Part shown: positions 12,356 to 20,600 of the stretch, piece by piece
How the letters are laid out: each line of letters opens with the position of its first letter
How positions within the stretch are numbered: the first letter of the stretch is position 1
Virus record (IMG/VR): IMGVR_UViG_3300036832_000332
Location: 1-21,570 of that record
DNA length: 21,570 bases
Direction: 5' to 3' (one strand)
Origin: a virus
The notes under the pieces: model-generated
The model's input: the letters and a program-made list of their open reading frames with translations, nothing else
The model's database searches: none
What the model was told of the DNA's origin: nothing
Translations under genes and position numbers: made by a program

Positions 12356-12428
12356 GACCGGGTAGCTCAGTTGGCAGAGCAGCGCCCTTTTAAGGCGCGG
12401 GTCGCGGGTTCGAGCCCCGCCCCGGTCA
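12356..12428 (+). tRNA. tRNA-Lys(TTT)
   Basis: The 73-base cloverleaf folds cleanly. The acceptor stem is GACCGGG/CCCGGTC, the D stem GCTC/GAGC, the anticodon stem GCGCC/GGCGC with loop CTTTTAA (anticodon TTT at 12389-12391), the variable loop GGGTC and the T stem GCGGG/CCCGC with TTCGAGC. The discriminator base is A; CCA is not encoded (ACCT follows). It is complete and should work. It stands beside the integrase arm sites, so it is either the phage copy of a tRNA integration target or a phage-borne tRNA that serves both purposes. Confidence 0.95.
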
Positions 12429-12470
12429 CCTCTCGCGGTAGACTTTCCGGGCTCGCCTGTCGATGGGAAA

Positions 12471-12486
12471 CCACGGGCGCCCGTGG
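12471..12486. terminator. Perfect 16-base palindrome downstream of the tRNA
   Basis: CCACGGGCGCCCGTGG is a perfect palindrome 43 bases past the tRNA. It may end the tRNA transcript or bind a dimeric protein. No T run follows. Confidence 0.4.
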
Positions 12487-12507
12487 GTTCGATGGGTGAG
12501 TACGACG

Positions 12508-12547
12508 AACGGCCGCCGATGCGTTCGGCCATGCATTGGCGGCCGTT
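12508..12547. terminator. Hairpin with AACGGCCGCC arms, copy 1
   Basis: AACGGCCGCC (12508-12517) pairs with GGCGGCCGTT (12538-12547); the loop also holds an ATGC/GCAT inner pair. On the plus strand TTTCTTGCGTTT follows, which could act as a terminator. The same arms recur in the hairpin at 12606-12647. Confidence 0.6.
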
Positions 12548-12605
12548 TCTTGCGTTTGCGGTAAGATGCGCGCGCCCTGCAATGGGGGTCGTGCTGACCG
12601 CACGA

Positions 12606-12647
12606 GAACGGCCGCCGGTTGCGCTGTCACGCGCCCGGCGGCCGTTC
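12606..12647. terminator. Hairpin with GAACGGCCGCCGG arms, copy 2
   Basis: GAACGGCCGCCGG (12606-12618) pairs perfectly over 13 bases with CCGGCGGCCGTTC (12635-12647). The right arm codes for the end of the last tail-operon gene, whose stop codon lies in the loop. A smaller inverted repeat, TCGTGC/GCACGA (12589-12605), directly adjoins it. It probably ends the leftward late message. Confidence 0.6.
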
Positions 12648-12821
12648 GTGTTTCAGGATCACGCCCGACAACATTCCGAGATGGAGATACAGCACGTAGC
12701 GCGGCGTTCGTTCCGCGCGCGCGGGGTCGGAATAGTAGGCGTGGACTAATTCGACGAGCCGCCACGGATCCTCGACGGCCTCGGAAATCCCCCGCAGCAA
12801 TTCGGCGTCGTTCGCATCCAT
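12627..12821 (-). CDS. Small protein at the end of the late operon
   Basis: This 64-residue protein begins MDANDAELLRGISEAVEDPW and continues RLVELVHAYYSDPARAERTP. It is helical with several aromatic residues. I recognise no family. It is the last gene of the leftward late operon, 19 bases after the spike gene, and its 3' end is built into the terminator hairpin. Its ribosome site (GACGGGG) is further away than usual, so expression may be weak. Its place next to attP fits an accessory or lysogenic-conversion gene. Confidence 0.6.
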   Translation of the reverse strand: MDANDAELLRGISEAVEDPWRLVELVHAYYSDPARAERTPRYVLYLHLGMLSGVILKHERPPGA

Positions 12822-12840
12822 TCAGCACACTATAGCCCCG

Positions 12841-14256
12841 TCAGTAGCCCTTGCCCGACCCGTCGGTGACTTTGTACGTGTTCGGATCGAGCGGCAACTC
12901 GCCCTCGTTGAACCACGTATTCTCGCCCGGCACGGGGATCTCGCGCGCCGGATGGTGTTCGAGGTAGTTGCCGTTGAAATCCACGGGCGCGCAATACTTG
13001 TCGAGGGTCGGCGTCCCGGGTGTCGTGTTGTCGCCGCTGATTCCGTACGCGCCTTGGGGCGTGACGTTGTCGCGGAACGTGAACGGGGATTTGACGGGGG
13101 GTTTTCGGCCGTCGCTGAATTGCAGGAAATTGTTTTTCACCTTCGGGATCGTGTTGTTGAACACTTGCAACGCGGTCGCGACCCCGTTCAAGATGCGGAT
13201 CCCGTTCGGCGAATCCTCGAACAGATTGTGATCGACGGTGAGCGTTTGCGTTTGCTGTGAGGGGTGCTCGTCGTCGCTCCCGAGGACCGAGACGCCGAAC
13301 CCTTTCGGGCACCGTCGCGTCGTGTTGCCGGTGATCGTGACGTCGTCGACAATCGCCCACGGGTTGTCACCATCCTGATTGCGCACGGTGATCACAATTG
13401 GGGTGCCGTCTTGCCCCGCGTCCCAATTCCCATCGCAGACGTTGTTGGAGATGACGACGCGCCGCCCGACTTTCAACTCGATGGAATTCTTGACGGTCGG
13501 TTTCGGCGTTTGCGTTTTCCACGCGTCCGGTTTGAAACACGTATTCCCGTCGATCAGAATGTCGGACGGGATGCAATCGGGGATTTTGATCGACGCGCCG
13601 CCGGTCAAAATGATCTCGCCGCTCGCTTCGAGATAGTTGCCGATGATCGTGTACGGCCCCGGGCCGTTGTGGATCCACACCGCTTGTGAATCGCGGTTCG
13701 CTTCCCAAAAGTTGAGCACGTTGCATTCGCGCACGGTGATATCGGCGCCGTGTAGCACGATTGCGCGGTGCCCGCCGTCGGCGCCCGCCTGTACCGTCAC
13801 GTTGACGAACTCGACGCGGTGCGGTTGCTCGTCGGCGTCGGTGCACTCGAACTCGCCGACGATGACCGCGTCGCGATCCGGCGCGCCATTTTCAATCGTG
13901 CCGCCGATGATCTGCACATCGTTGGCGCGTACCGCGAGCGTCGGCTCGAATTGATCCGACGGTCGGAGCGTCGCGCCCGTGAGCGTGAGGTGTGTTGGTT
14001 TGCCGACGACGAAATTTCCCGCGTACGTCCCGGGCGCGGCCGTGATCGTGCCGCCGCTCGCGAGCGCCGCCGTCAATTCGTCGGACGTCGTGACGGTCGT
14101 TTCTTCGCCGGGTTCGCCGCCGCCCTCGCCGCCGCCGCCGCCCTCGCCCGAGATCGCGCGCGCCTCGTCGATGAGCGGTTTTATTTTCTTGCCGTGTTTC
14201 ACGACGGCGTCGGCGTGCTTTTCCATCTCGGTGTAAATCTGATCGAGTCGACTCAT
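12841..14256 (-). CDS. Tail spike with right-handed parallel beta-helix
   Basis: The 471-residue protein has an N-terminal helix that may form a trimeric coiled coil (LDQIYTEMEKHADAVVKHGK), a Gly/Glu linker (GEGGGGGEGGGEPGEE, about 37-52), then a pectate-lyase-like parallel beta-helix (about 60-400). It shows TITAAPGTYAGNFVV and repeats such as VQIIGGTIENG, VVISNNVCDGNW, VTITGNTTRR and LTVDHNLFEDS. Such spikes bind and often cut surface polysaccharide. No catalytic pair is clear, so a depolymerase activity is inferred from fold only. The first helix and linker would attach it to the tail or to another spike. RBS AAGGGGGC precedes the ATG. The short gap to the preceding gene (10 bases) shows co-transcription. 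Confidence 0.85.
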   Translation of the reverse strand: MSRLDQIYTEMEKHADAVVKHGKKIKPLIDEARAISGEGGGGGEGGGEPGEETTVTTSDELTAALASGGTITAAPGTYAGNFVVGKPTHLTLTGATLRPSDQFEPTLAVRANDVQIIGGTIENGAPDRDAVIVGEFECTDADEQPHRVEFVNVTVQAGADGGHRAIVLHGADITVRECNVLNFWEANRDSQAVWIHNGPGPYTIIGNYLEASGEIILTGGASIKIPDCIPSDILIDGNTCFKPDAWKTQTPKPTVKNSIELKVGRRVVISNNVCDGNWDAGQDGTPIVITVRNQDGDNPWAIVDDVTITGNTTRRCPKGFGVSVLGSDDEHPSQQTQTLTVDHNLFEDSPNGIRILNGVATALQVFNNTIPKVKNNFLQFSDGRKPPVKSPFTFRDNVTPQGAYGISGDNTTPGTPTLDKYCAPVDFNGNYLEHHPAREIPVPGENTWFNEGELPLDPNTYKVTDGSGKGY

Positions 14257-14266
14257 GGTTGCCCCC

Positions 14267-15310
14267 TTAGTACGGCGATCCGTCGAGTAACCGCATTCCC
14301 TCGCCCGAGCCCCACACTTTGGCGTCGGTGTGTTTCACGTCGTCGAATGTGCACGTCGCGAGGTAGCCGTCGAGGTTCGCGTCGTCCTCGGTCGGCGTCG
14401 GGTTGTCGAACATGCGGTACGCGCACCGCTCGAACGCGCGGAGCTTCCACAGGTTGCCCGCTTGCCCGAACTGCCACAACGTATCGACGATCCGCGCCTG
14501 CCATTCGTCGGCGAGCCAATTGGGATCGCCCTGATAGTTGATCCCGTTGACGTCGCCGCCGAGATGATTCCAGAACCCGAACCGCCCCTCGGGATCGCCG
14601 TCGGCGAACCACGAGGTCACGTGCGGCGAGAAATGCAACCAGCACGCGCACCCGGCCGCATGCGCGCGTTGCCCGACGGCCTTGCAAATATCCTCGGTCG
14701 TTTTGCCGGGCGTGTTGAAGAGATCCATTTCCCACGCGGGGATGAATTCGTCGACGGCGCGCGCGGCGATCAACGCGTCCATGATCGGGAACGCGTAATC
14801 TTTGTACTGTTGCGGGCTCATGTCGTGCGCCTGAAAATATTTCGAGGCGAGAAACGAGCAGACGTACAACCCGGTCGATTTGAGGTACGCGTGATGGTCG
14901 ACGACCTGTTGCAACGAATGCCCCGAGCCCGGCGGCGAGTTCGGGCCGTTGTCGACCGGCCCCATTTCGTCGGGCGGCGACAGGAATACGTGCGTGTAGC
15001 CGTTGCGGAAATTCTGATCGATCCATCGCTCTTGATAGTCGCGCGGGTAGCGATCAAAGAACCACGAGAGAAACCGATTTTGCGCGGGGTAGTTGCTCGA
15101 CCCGCCGGGCACGAACGGCAACCCGTCGAGCGTGATGCCCCAACAATCCGCGCGCAAGTAGTCGCGATCCTTTGTCGGCGGCGTCCACGGCAACTCGGAA
15201 TAGACCTTGATGCCGGTCGGGAGCGGCGGCAGCGGCGCGCGTTTCTCGGGCGACGGTCGACTCGTCGCCGTGCCGCCGCCGCCCATCAACAGCATGTGTC
15301 GCGTGTCCAT
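14267..15310 (-). CDS. Glycoside-hydrolase-like tail protein
   Basis: The 347-residue protein begins MDTRHMLLMGGGGTATSRPS and then shows a TIM-barrel-like pattern. It contains CWGITLDGLPFVPGG, YTHVFLSPPDEMGP, GLYVCSFLASKYFQAHDMSP, DEFIPAWEMDLFNTPG (E194 and D196 at the end of a strand) and CWLHFSPHVTSWFADG, then GINYQGDPNW. Strand-end acidic and aromatic residues suggest a sugar-cleaving or sugar-binding enzyme, as in several phage tail glycosidases. The start at 15310 shares a base with the preceding stop (TGATG); a longer frame to 15433 is rejected. Context between a propeller protein and a spike gene supports an adsorption role. The glycosidase family cannot be named. Confidence 0.65.
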   Translation of the reverse strand: MDTRHMLLMGGGGTATSRPSPEKRAPLPPLPTGIKVYSELPWTPPTKDRDYLRADCWGITLDGLPFVPGGSSNYPAQNRFLSWFFDRYPRDYQERWIDQNFRNGYTHVFLSPPDEMGPVDNGPNSPPGSGHSLQQVVDHHAYLKSTGLYVCSFLASKYFQAHDMSPQQYKDYAFPIMDALIAARAVDEFIPAWEMDLFNTPGKTTEDICKAVGQRAHAAGCACWLHFSPHVTSWFADGDPEGRFGFWNHLGGDVNGINYQGDPNWLADEWQARIVDTLWQFGQAGNLWKLRAFERCAYRMFDNPTPTEDDANLDGYLATCTFDDVKHTDAKVWGSGEGMRLLDGSPY

Positions 15311-16578
15311 CACGACACCTCGACACAAAACCGGACGTACGAATTTTCCTCGCCGTTCCACGGACGATCCGCAACGAGCGAGGTACCGACGCGGCGGAAA
15401 CTCTCGAACGTGCCGCCGGGCGCGGCGCGCCATTCGTCCTTACCCGCGTCGGTCACGCAATAGATCGGCGTCCCGTTCACGTTGGCGTCGGGGCTCGCGG
15501 CCCGCTTGACCGATTTGTAACTTTCGGATCCGTCGCCGTTCTTGATGATCTCGAATTTCATGACCTCGAAATTCGGGTTCGTTTTCTCGTAACGCGTTTC
15601 GATGAACAACATAGGCGGTCCCTCCGGTTCGGGTGGTTGCGGCTCGGGCTCGGGCGGCTCGACGACGTCGGGCGGTTCGACGGCGTCGGGCGGCTCGATG
15701 GGATCGGGCGGCTCGATGGGCGGTTCGACGGGCGGCTCGACGGGTTCGGGCGGTTCGACGGGTTCGGGCGGCGGCGGCACGAGCGCGACGCGCGGCTCGG
15801 TGCGGTCGATGCGGAGCACGCTCACATCCCCGGGCGCCTCGCCCGAGGTCGTCGAGGTCGCGATCCACAGTTCCCCGTTGACCGCGCGCGCGTGGTGATT
15901 GAAAAACGTCGGCGTGGTGCCGAGCACGTACCCGTCGCTCGCGCCGTCTTTTTGCGCGATGAACCCGAGCGCGTCGGACCAATACACGAGCCATCGCTCG
16001 CCGTCGGGGAGATCGACCACTTGCAGATTGACGCCCGGCAGCGCGAGCAACGGGATCGCCGTGCCGAGCGCGCCGCCGCGCCACACCGCCGCGCGCTCGT
16101 CGAGGGTCTGTTCTTCGAGCGCCCACACGCCGACGGCCTCGGACACGACGCCGTCGGGGTCGACGAGTTCGAGCCCGTAGCCGTTGCCCCGGTCGGGGAT
16201 ATACCCAATCGTGCCGTTGGCGGCGACGGCGAGGTGCGCGAACCCGGTGCCGCTGTTCGGGAGCCCGGCGGCGGGCAAATGCCCGAGCGACCCCCAACAC
16301 CCGAACCCGGCCAACCATGCGATAAACCGCCCGCCGCCCGCCGCGTAGTCGTTTGCGCCGCGTTGCTCGGCGAGGGGGGTAGGTTGGGCCGCCCCCGGGC
16401 GCCACGTCGCTAGAACGCCGCCTAATGGGGCGGGGGCGGGTATCTGGACGAGCACCGTATCGTCGTCGAGCCAACACGCCCCCCCGAACGTCGGAAACGG
16501 CAGGGGTACGCCGTTGAGCGAGGACGGGTGACCGCCGACCCCCGCGAGCACGTCGCCGCGACTGTTGAGCACCGGCAT
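15310..16578 (-). CDS. Beta-propeller tail protein with Pro-Glu linker
   Basis: This 422-residue protein has three parts. Residues 1-265 look like a beta-propeller, with repeating short strands such as ACWLDDDTVLVQIP, RFIAWLAGFGCWG, FAHLAVAANGTIGYIPD and RWLVYWSDALGFIAQ. Residues about 270-325 form a stiff Pro-Glu linker (PEPVEPPEPVEPPVEPPIEP and more). The C-terminal about 95 residues form a beta-rich domain with LFIETRYEKTNPNFEVMKFE. The plan (receptor-binding propeller, rod, tail-attachment domain) suits an adhesin. The linker DNA is a degenerate tandem repeat on both strands (about 15630-15775). The ATG follows the small membrane gene by 10 bases, with GGGGG upstream. Confidence 0.75.
   Translation of the reverse strand: MPVLNSRGDVLAGVGGHPSSLNGVPLPFPTFGGACWLDDDTVLVQIPAPAPLGGVLATWRPGAAQPTPLAEQRGANDYAAGGGRFIAWLAGFGCWGSLGHLPAAGLPNSGTGFAHLAVAANGTIGYIPDRGNGYGLELVDPDGVVSEAVGVWALEEQTLDERAAVWRGGALGTAIPLLALPGVNLQVVDLPDGERWLVYWSDALGFIAQKDGASDGYVLGTTPTFFNHHARAVNGELWIATSTTSGEAPGDVSVLRIDRTEPRVALVPPPPEPVEPPEPVEPPVEPPIEPPDPIEPPDAVEPPDVVEPPEPEPQPPEPEGPPMLFIETRYEKTNPNFEVMKFEIIKNGDGSESYKSVKRAASPDANVNGTPIYCVTDAGKDEWRAAPGGTFESFRRVGTSLVADRPWNGEENSYVRFCVEVS
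15630..15775. repeat. Degenerate GGCGGTTCGACGGGCGGCTC-type tandem repeat coding for the Pro-Glu linker
   Basis: Units such as GGCGGCTCGATGGGATCGG and GGCGGTTCGACGGG repeat with 9-18 base spacing. They encode PEPVEPPEP-type repeats of the propeller protein on the minus strand. Slippage here would change linker length. Confidence 0.75.
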
Positions 16579-16588
16579 TGCGACCCCC

Positions 16589-16732
16589 TTAGAGCAACCA
16601 CGCGAGCATGACCGCCACGAACGCGGCGCGCGTGAGCCGCTCGCCGAGCGTCGTCGACAGGTACGCCGACACGGCGAACAGCACGAGCGCGAGCACGATG
16701 CACACGAGCCGAAGCGTTGGAGTCGATTGCAT
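16589..16732 (-). CDS. Very small two-helix membrane protein, holin-like
   Basis: I translated this 47-residue frame by hand: MQSTPTLRLVCIVLALVLFA then VSAYLSTTLGERLTRAAFVA then VMLAWLL. Two hydrophobic helices flank a short loop with GER. The ATG (16730-16732) has AAAGGGG upstream and the stop is TAA at 16589-16591. Size and topology match small class II holins, but no lysin is nearby in this window, so the holin role is a suggestion from fold. Confidence 0.65.
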   Translation of the reverse strand: MQSTPTLRLVCIVLALVLFAVSAYLSTTLGERLTRAAFVAVMLAWLL

Positions 16733-16743
16733 GGCGTTCCCCT

Positions 16744-16941
16744 TTACAGCAAATCCGGGTTGTCGTTGTTGTCGTCGGCGGCGAGATGCGCGCGGGTTTC
16801 GTCCGAGACGGGGCCGAGTCGATATTTGTCATACGCGCGCGCCATGTGGCGGCGGCGTTGATCGTCGGCGAGCGCGGACCAAATCACCGCGACGACGAAC
16901 GCGGCGGCGGCGAGGCCGACGAATCCCCAAAACCCCAACAT
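16744..16941 (-). CDS. Small single-pass membrane protein
   Basis: The 65-residue protein has one N-terminal transmembrane helix (MLGFWGFVGLAAAAFVVAVI, then W), followed by a charged cytoplasmic or periplasmic tail (ADDQRRRHMARAYDKYRLGP) and an acidic end (DDNNDNPDLL). ATG 16939-16941 shares a base with the preceding stop (TGATG). Together with the two-helix membrane gene just after it, it forms a pair of small membrane genes within the tail operon, a place where holin/antiholin or spanin pairs often occur. Confidence 0.65.
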   Translation of the reverse strand: MLGFWGFVGLAAAAFVVAVIWSALADDQRRRHMARAYDKYRLGPVSDETRAHLAADDNNDNPDLL

Positions 16942-17336
16942 CACGGCACCGGCGGCGGCGGCGGCGGCGTCCCGTTGATAAGAAACGCATCGAGCGCGAG
17001 GAGATCGTCGGCGCGCAACGGGTCGGCGCCGAGCGCGTCCAGCGCGAGCGGCGTCCACGCGATCTCGACGGGCGTTTCGAGGAGCGTCGTCAAGTCATCA
17101 CGAAACGCGGCGAACGTCGCGGGCGGCACCTGATAGTTACCACTCCCGGGCGGATCCTCGCCGCCGTGTTTTTTTACGAGGTCGTCGTGCAGCGTGCGGT
17201 ACGTTTTGAGTTCCTCGCGCACGAGCCGCAAGAGTTTCGACGTTGTGTACGCCGTCTTGACGGGCAGTGGTCGCGCACCGAGCCGGTCGAGCGCGCCTTC
17301 GGCGGCAGCAATCGCGCCGAGGGTTGTCGTGATCAT
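16941..17336 (-). CDS. Late-operon protein of unknown function
   Basis: The 131-residue protein begins MITTTLGAIAAAEGALDRLG. It is helical (TSKLLRLVREELKTYRTLHD), then has a mixed domain with PPGSGNYQVPPATFAAFRDD and ends in a run of prolines (TPPPPPPVP). I recognise no family. The start at ATG 17334-17336 has GGAGTG upstream and lies 4 bases after the preceding stop; a 6-residue longer form is possible. It may be a virion-associated or chaperone-like protein of the tail region. Confidence 0.6.
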   Translation of the reverse strand: MITTTLGAIAAAEGALDRLGARPLPVKTAYTTSKLLRLVREELKTYRTLHDDLVKKHGGEDPPGSGNYQVPPATFAAFRDDLTTLLETPVEIAWTPLALDALGADPLRADDLLALDAFLINGTPPPPPPVP

Positions 17337-17340
17337 CGGT

Positions 17341-17673
17341 TCACACTCCGGCAAGGAAATCCCAATCGGTCATAAGTTGCGATTCGAGGGCGGCGTCGGT
17401 CGCGGCAGAGACGACCGTGCCCGAGGGAAAATCGTACGTCGTGTCCGCGCCCATGACGTTCGTCCGTTCCACGATCCACGGCGCGATACTTTGCGCGGTG
17501 AACGTCAAGTTGTTGATCGTCACCCGCGCGTACGCGACCCGCTTGTCGTGATTCGGCGTCGCCGGATCTTCCTCGACGACTTGAAACGCGACGACCGCGA
17601 GCGCGGATCGGACGCGTCCTTGGAATGCGAGATCGTTCGCGAGGCGTTGTTGTGTATAGGCGTCATTCGGCAT
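17341..17673 (-). CDS. Small virion-region protein
   Basis: This 110-residue protein contains QQRLANDLAFQGRVRSALAV, then HDKRVAYARVTINNLTFTAQ. The pattern (helix with [LF]-x2-D-x2-F-x2-R-V-R-x-A-L, then K-R-x2-[LY]-A-x-x-V-[IL]) recurs in small phage proteins encoded near tail genes. The function is unknown. The ATG lies inside the end of the fiber gene (11-base overlap), so it depends on translation of the fiber. Confidence 0.65.
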   Translation of the reverse strand: MPNDAYTQQRLANDLAFQGRVRSALAVVAFQVVEEDPATPNHDKRVAYARVTINNLTFTAQSIAPWIVERTNVMGADTTYDFPSGTVVSAATDAALESQLMTDWDFLAGV

Positions 17674-20600
17674 CTTGTGTTGTCCTTTCGAGCGCGGTTA
17701 GCCGTGCATCAAGCTCCTGCATCGTGGCGACGAGCACGGGAATGAACTGGGCGTAATTGAGGCCCGTCGGTTCCCCGGCGGGATCGCGAGAGACGGCGCC
17801 GAAATCCGCGTCGAGCGCGGCGACCTCTTGCGCGATGAAACCGTGTTGCCGTCCGGCGGGCATCGTCGGATCGATCCACTCGAAATCGACGGGCCGGATC
17901 TGCCGGAGAAAATCGGTACGGTAGGCGGTCGGGCGTACGTTCGTCTTTTGCCGGGCGTCCGACGTGACGACGCCCGCGACGATGTACGCCGTTTGCCAGT
18001 ACCACGATGGATGGCCGAGATTCCAGCGGGCGCCCGGGAAGAATTGCCCGCCGTCCCAGTAGAGCGCCGCGCCCGCCGCTAACAGTTGGATGCGCCCATG
18101 CGTGTCGGAGTTATAGCCGGTCGTCCCGTCGCCGACAAAGATGTACCCCGCCGTGCCCGACTTCCCTTGCATGATGGCCGCGTACCCGTTCGGGGACGCG
18201 AAATAGGTAGTCGCGTTCAGCACCGAGCAGTTGACCAAGTTGGCGCCGTTGATGTCATAGCCGTTCATGTTCAGCGCGGCCATCATCGCGCCGAGTGAAA
18301 CCGACCCCGCGACCCAGAAGTTGCCCGCGAGATACAAGCCCGTGTTGGAGTACAGGCCGTAACTCGCGTGACTCGCGATGTAGTAACTCCCTTGATTCGC
18401 GGGCAGACCCGACACGCTACCCGGATAGATGAAGTAGTTAGCCGCCTGCTGGAAATGTTGCCCGCAGAAAATCGTGCCGCCCGTGGTGAGCGTCTTAGAA
18501 CACGCGATACACCCGACGCCGGGCGAGTACCCCGGCACGTAGGTCGCGAACGGTCCAATCGCGAGCGAGAGCGCGGTGATCCCACCGTTGTTCGTGTTCG
18601 TCGTCGGGTCGGCGCCGTAGCCTTGAACGCACAAAAAACCCTGATTGATGTACTGGTTTCCGGCAGCGGTCACGATCCATTGCGTGTTGGGATCGGTACT
18701 GCCGCCCGATTGGGCGGCGGGGGGGAGTGCTCCAACCCATAGGCGCGCGTTGGTATTCGAGGGGGTGCCTTGATAACACATCCCGACGCCGATGCCCGCC
18801 GCCCCGTTCGCCCCCGAGAGAAAGAGGCCCGTCGGTACCAGTTTGATATTGAGATTCTGTTGATTGACGAGCGCGCCGCCGCTCAATGACCAACCGCCGA
18901 TCAGTCCGGCAGTCGCGACAATCGTGCCCGTGATCTGTAAGACCGTGCCGTTCCACGTCAGACAATTGCCGCCGGACGACGGATCGCCGACGCGAAACTT
19001 ATAGATCCCGTCGGCGGTGTCGCGCCCCATCCACACCCCGGGGGTCGTACCGCCGAATGAGGCCGGAAGCGGATTGCCGAGCGCGAACGATGGCACCGCG
19101 TGATCGATCTTCGCGGTGACGTTGCCCGCGTTCCACAAGACCAGATCGATCCCGTGTAACTCGAATGCGGTGTTACTCGCGCGGAAGTACTGCCCGTTGC
19201 TCGGCGCATACGCGCCCGCGATCATCCCGTATTCATTCGCGGTGCTCGTGATGCCGAAGAGATTGCCGAACCGCGTACGGATCGTCCGGTTCGCCGCGAG
19301 CGGTGACGTCGTCCACGTACCAATTTGCGCGTACGGCCCATTCGCGTCGTACGCGCCGTCGGCCGCTTGCACTTCGTAATACCCGCTGCCGCTCACGCCG
19401 AAATCGACGACGAGCGTGCCCGTCGAGACGGTCGCGCCGCCCGCGAGCGTGCCGCCCGTTGCACTCGTGCCGCGCGTGAACGTCCACGATTGCGTGTTCC
19501 CCGGTAACCCCGTGGTCGGTGCGGTGACTTGTCCGTACGCGGTGTCGGCGGTGAGCGCGCCGCCGCTCCGCGACACGATGCGCAGTTGCACCCAATCGCC
19601 CGCGACGAATACGGGCATCCCGGGCGCCCCGGCCACGTCCGCAACGGTGATCGTCACCGCCGCGCCGTACGCGGGGATCACGACGTCTGCGCTCAGCACC
19701 GCGACCGCTTTCGCGATCAGTTCCCCGCCCGCGAGCGACCGCTCTTGATCGGTCGCGAACACCTTGACGTGCAACGTATCGATCCCGAGTGATCGAAATT
19801 CGGCGGCCCCCGTGCTCGTGATCCGCCATCCCGTCGTCCCGCTCACGTACCCAATAGATCCGAGCGTGCCGCCGAGTTCAAGATTCGGCGTGCCGGTCAC
19901 GACGCGTGCAATCGGCGCCCCGCTCGGTTGCGCGATCATGAAATCGTACCCCGAACCCGCGAGCCCTTGAACGACCAACCCATTGCCCGCGTCGCGATAG
20001 ATCCGGCCCGGCCCCGGCGGGCTCGACCCGCCGAGCGTAAACCCGCCCGACGTCGTCGCGCCGTTGACGGTGAGCGCACCGCCGACGGTCGCGTCGTTTG
20101 TCACACCGAGCGAGGCGAGCGTCGACGCGCCCGCCGTGAGGCCCGCGAGGGTCGTCGCGCCCGTGACGCCGAACGTGCCGCCGATGCTCGCGTTATTCGT
20201 GACGACGAGCGACGAAAGCGTCGACGCGCCGGTCACGGTCAGCGTGCCGCCGATGGTCGCGATGTTCGTGACGCCGAGCGAGGTAAGTTGCGAGGCGCCC
20301 GCGTAGAGTACCCCGAGGGTCGATTGCCCGGTGACGCCGAGCGTGCCCCCGACCGTGGCGTTGTTCGTGACGCCTAGCGAGGCGAGCGTCGAGGCGCCCG
20401 CCGTAAGGCCCGCGAGGGTCGTCGCCCCGGTGACGCCGAGCGTGCCGCCGACGGTCGTGTTACCCGTCACGCCGAGCGAGGCGAGCGTCGACGCCCCGGT
20501 GACGCCGAGTGTGCCGCCGAACGTCGCGTTACCCGTGAACGCGTTGAGCGCGGCGTTTTTCAATGCGACGTTCGCCGACAATCGCGCATCAGGGATCGTG

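Larger units (their letters stand above)
12102..12626. other. Non-coding attP region: arm repeats, tRNA-Lys and hairpins
   Basis: No gene for a protein is credible here. The stretch between the convergent integrase and tail operons is AT-rich up to the tRNA and then GC-rich with nested hairpins. Its contents are listed separately: two arm-type blocks, inverted TTGTGCCT motifs at 12308-12315 and 12330-12337, a dyad terminator at 12157-12202, tRNA-Lys(TTT), and three hairpins at 12471-12486, 12508-12547 and 12606-12647. The arrangement (integrase, arm sites, tRNA core, then tail genes in the opposite direction) is that of a phage attP in its circular or virion form. The crossover base cannot be fixed without attL, attR or attB. 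Confidence 0.7.

Noticed and set aside
12431-12470. Encoded CCA end of the tRNA
   Set aside because: The bases after the discriminator A are CC then T, so CCA is not encoded.
12367-12828. 153-residue minus-strand frame with GLEPATRALKG near its end
   Set aside because: That peptide is the well-known false translation of a tRNA read backwards, and the frame crosses hairpins and a better gene.
15637-16413. 258-residue plus-strand frame with RLDGIG-type repeats
   Set aside because: Antisense to the propeller gene; the repeats are the reverse of the Pro-Glu linker DNA.
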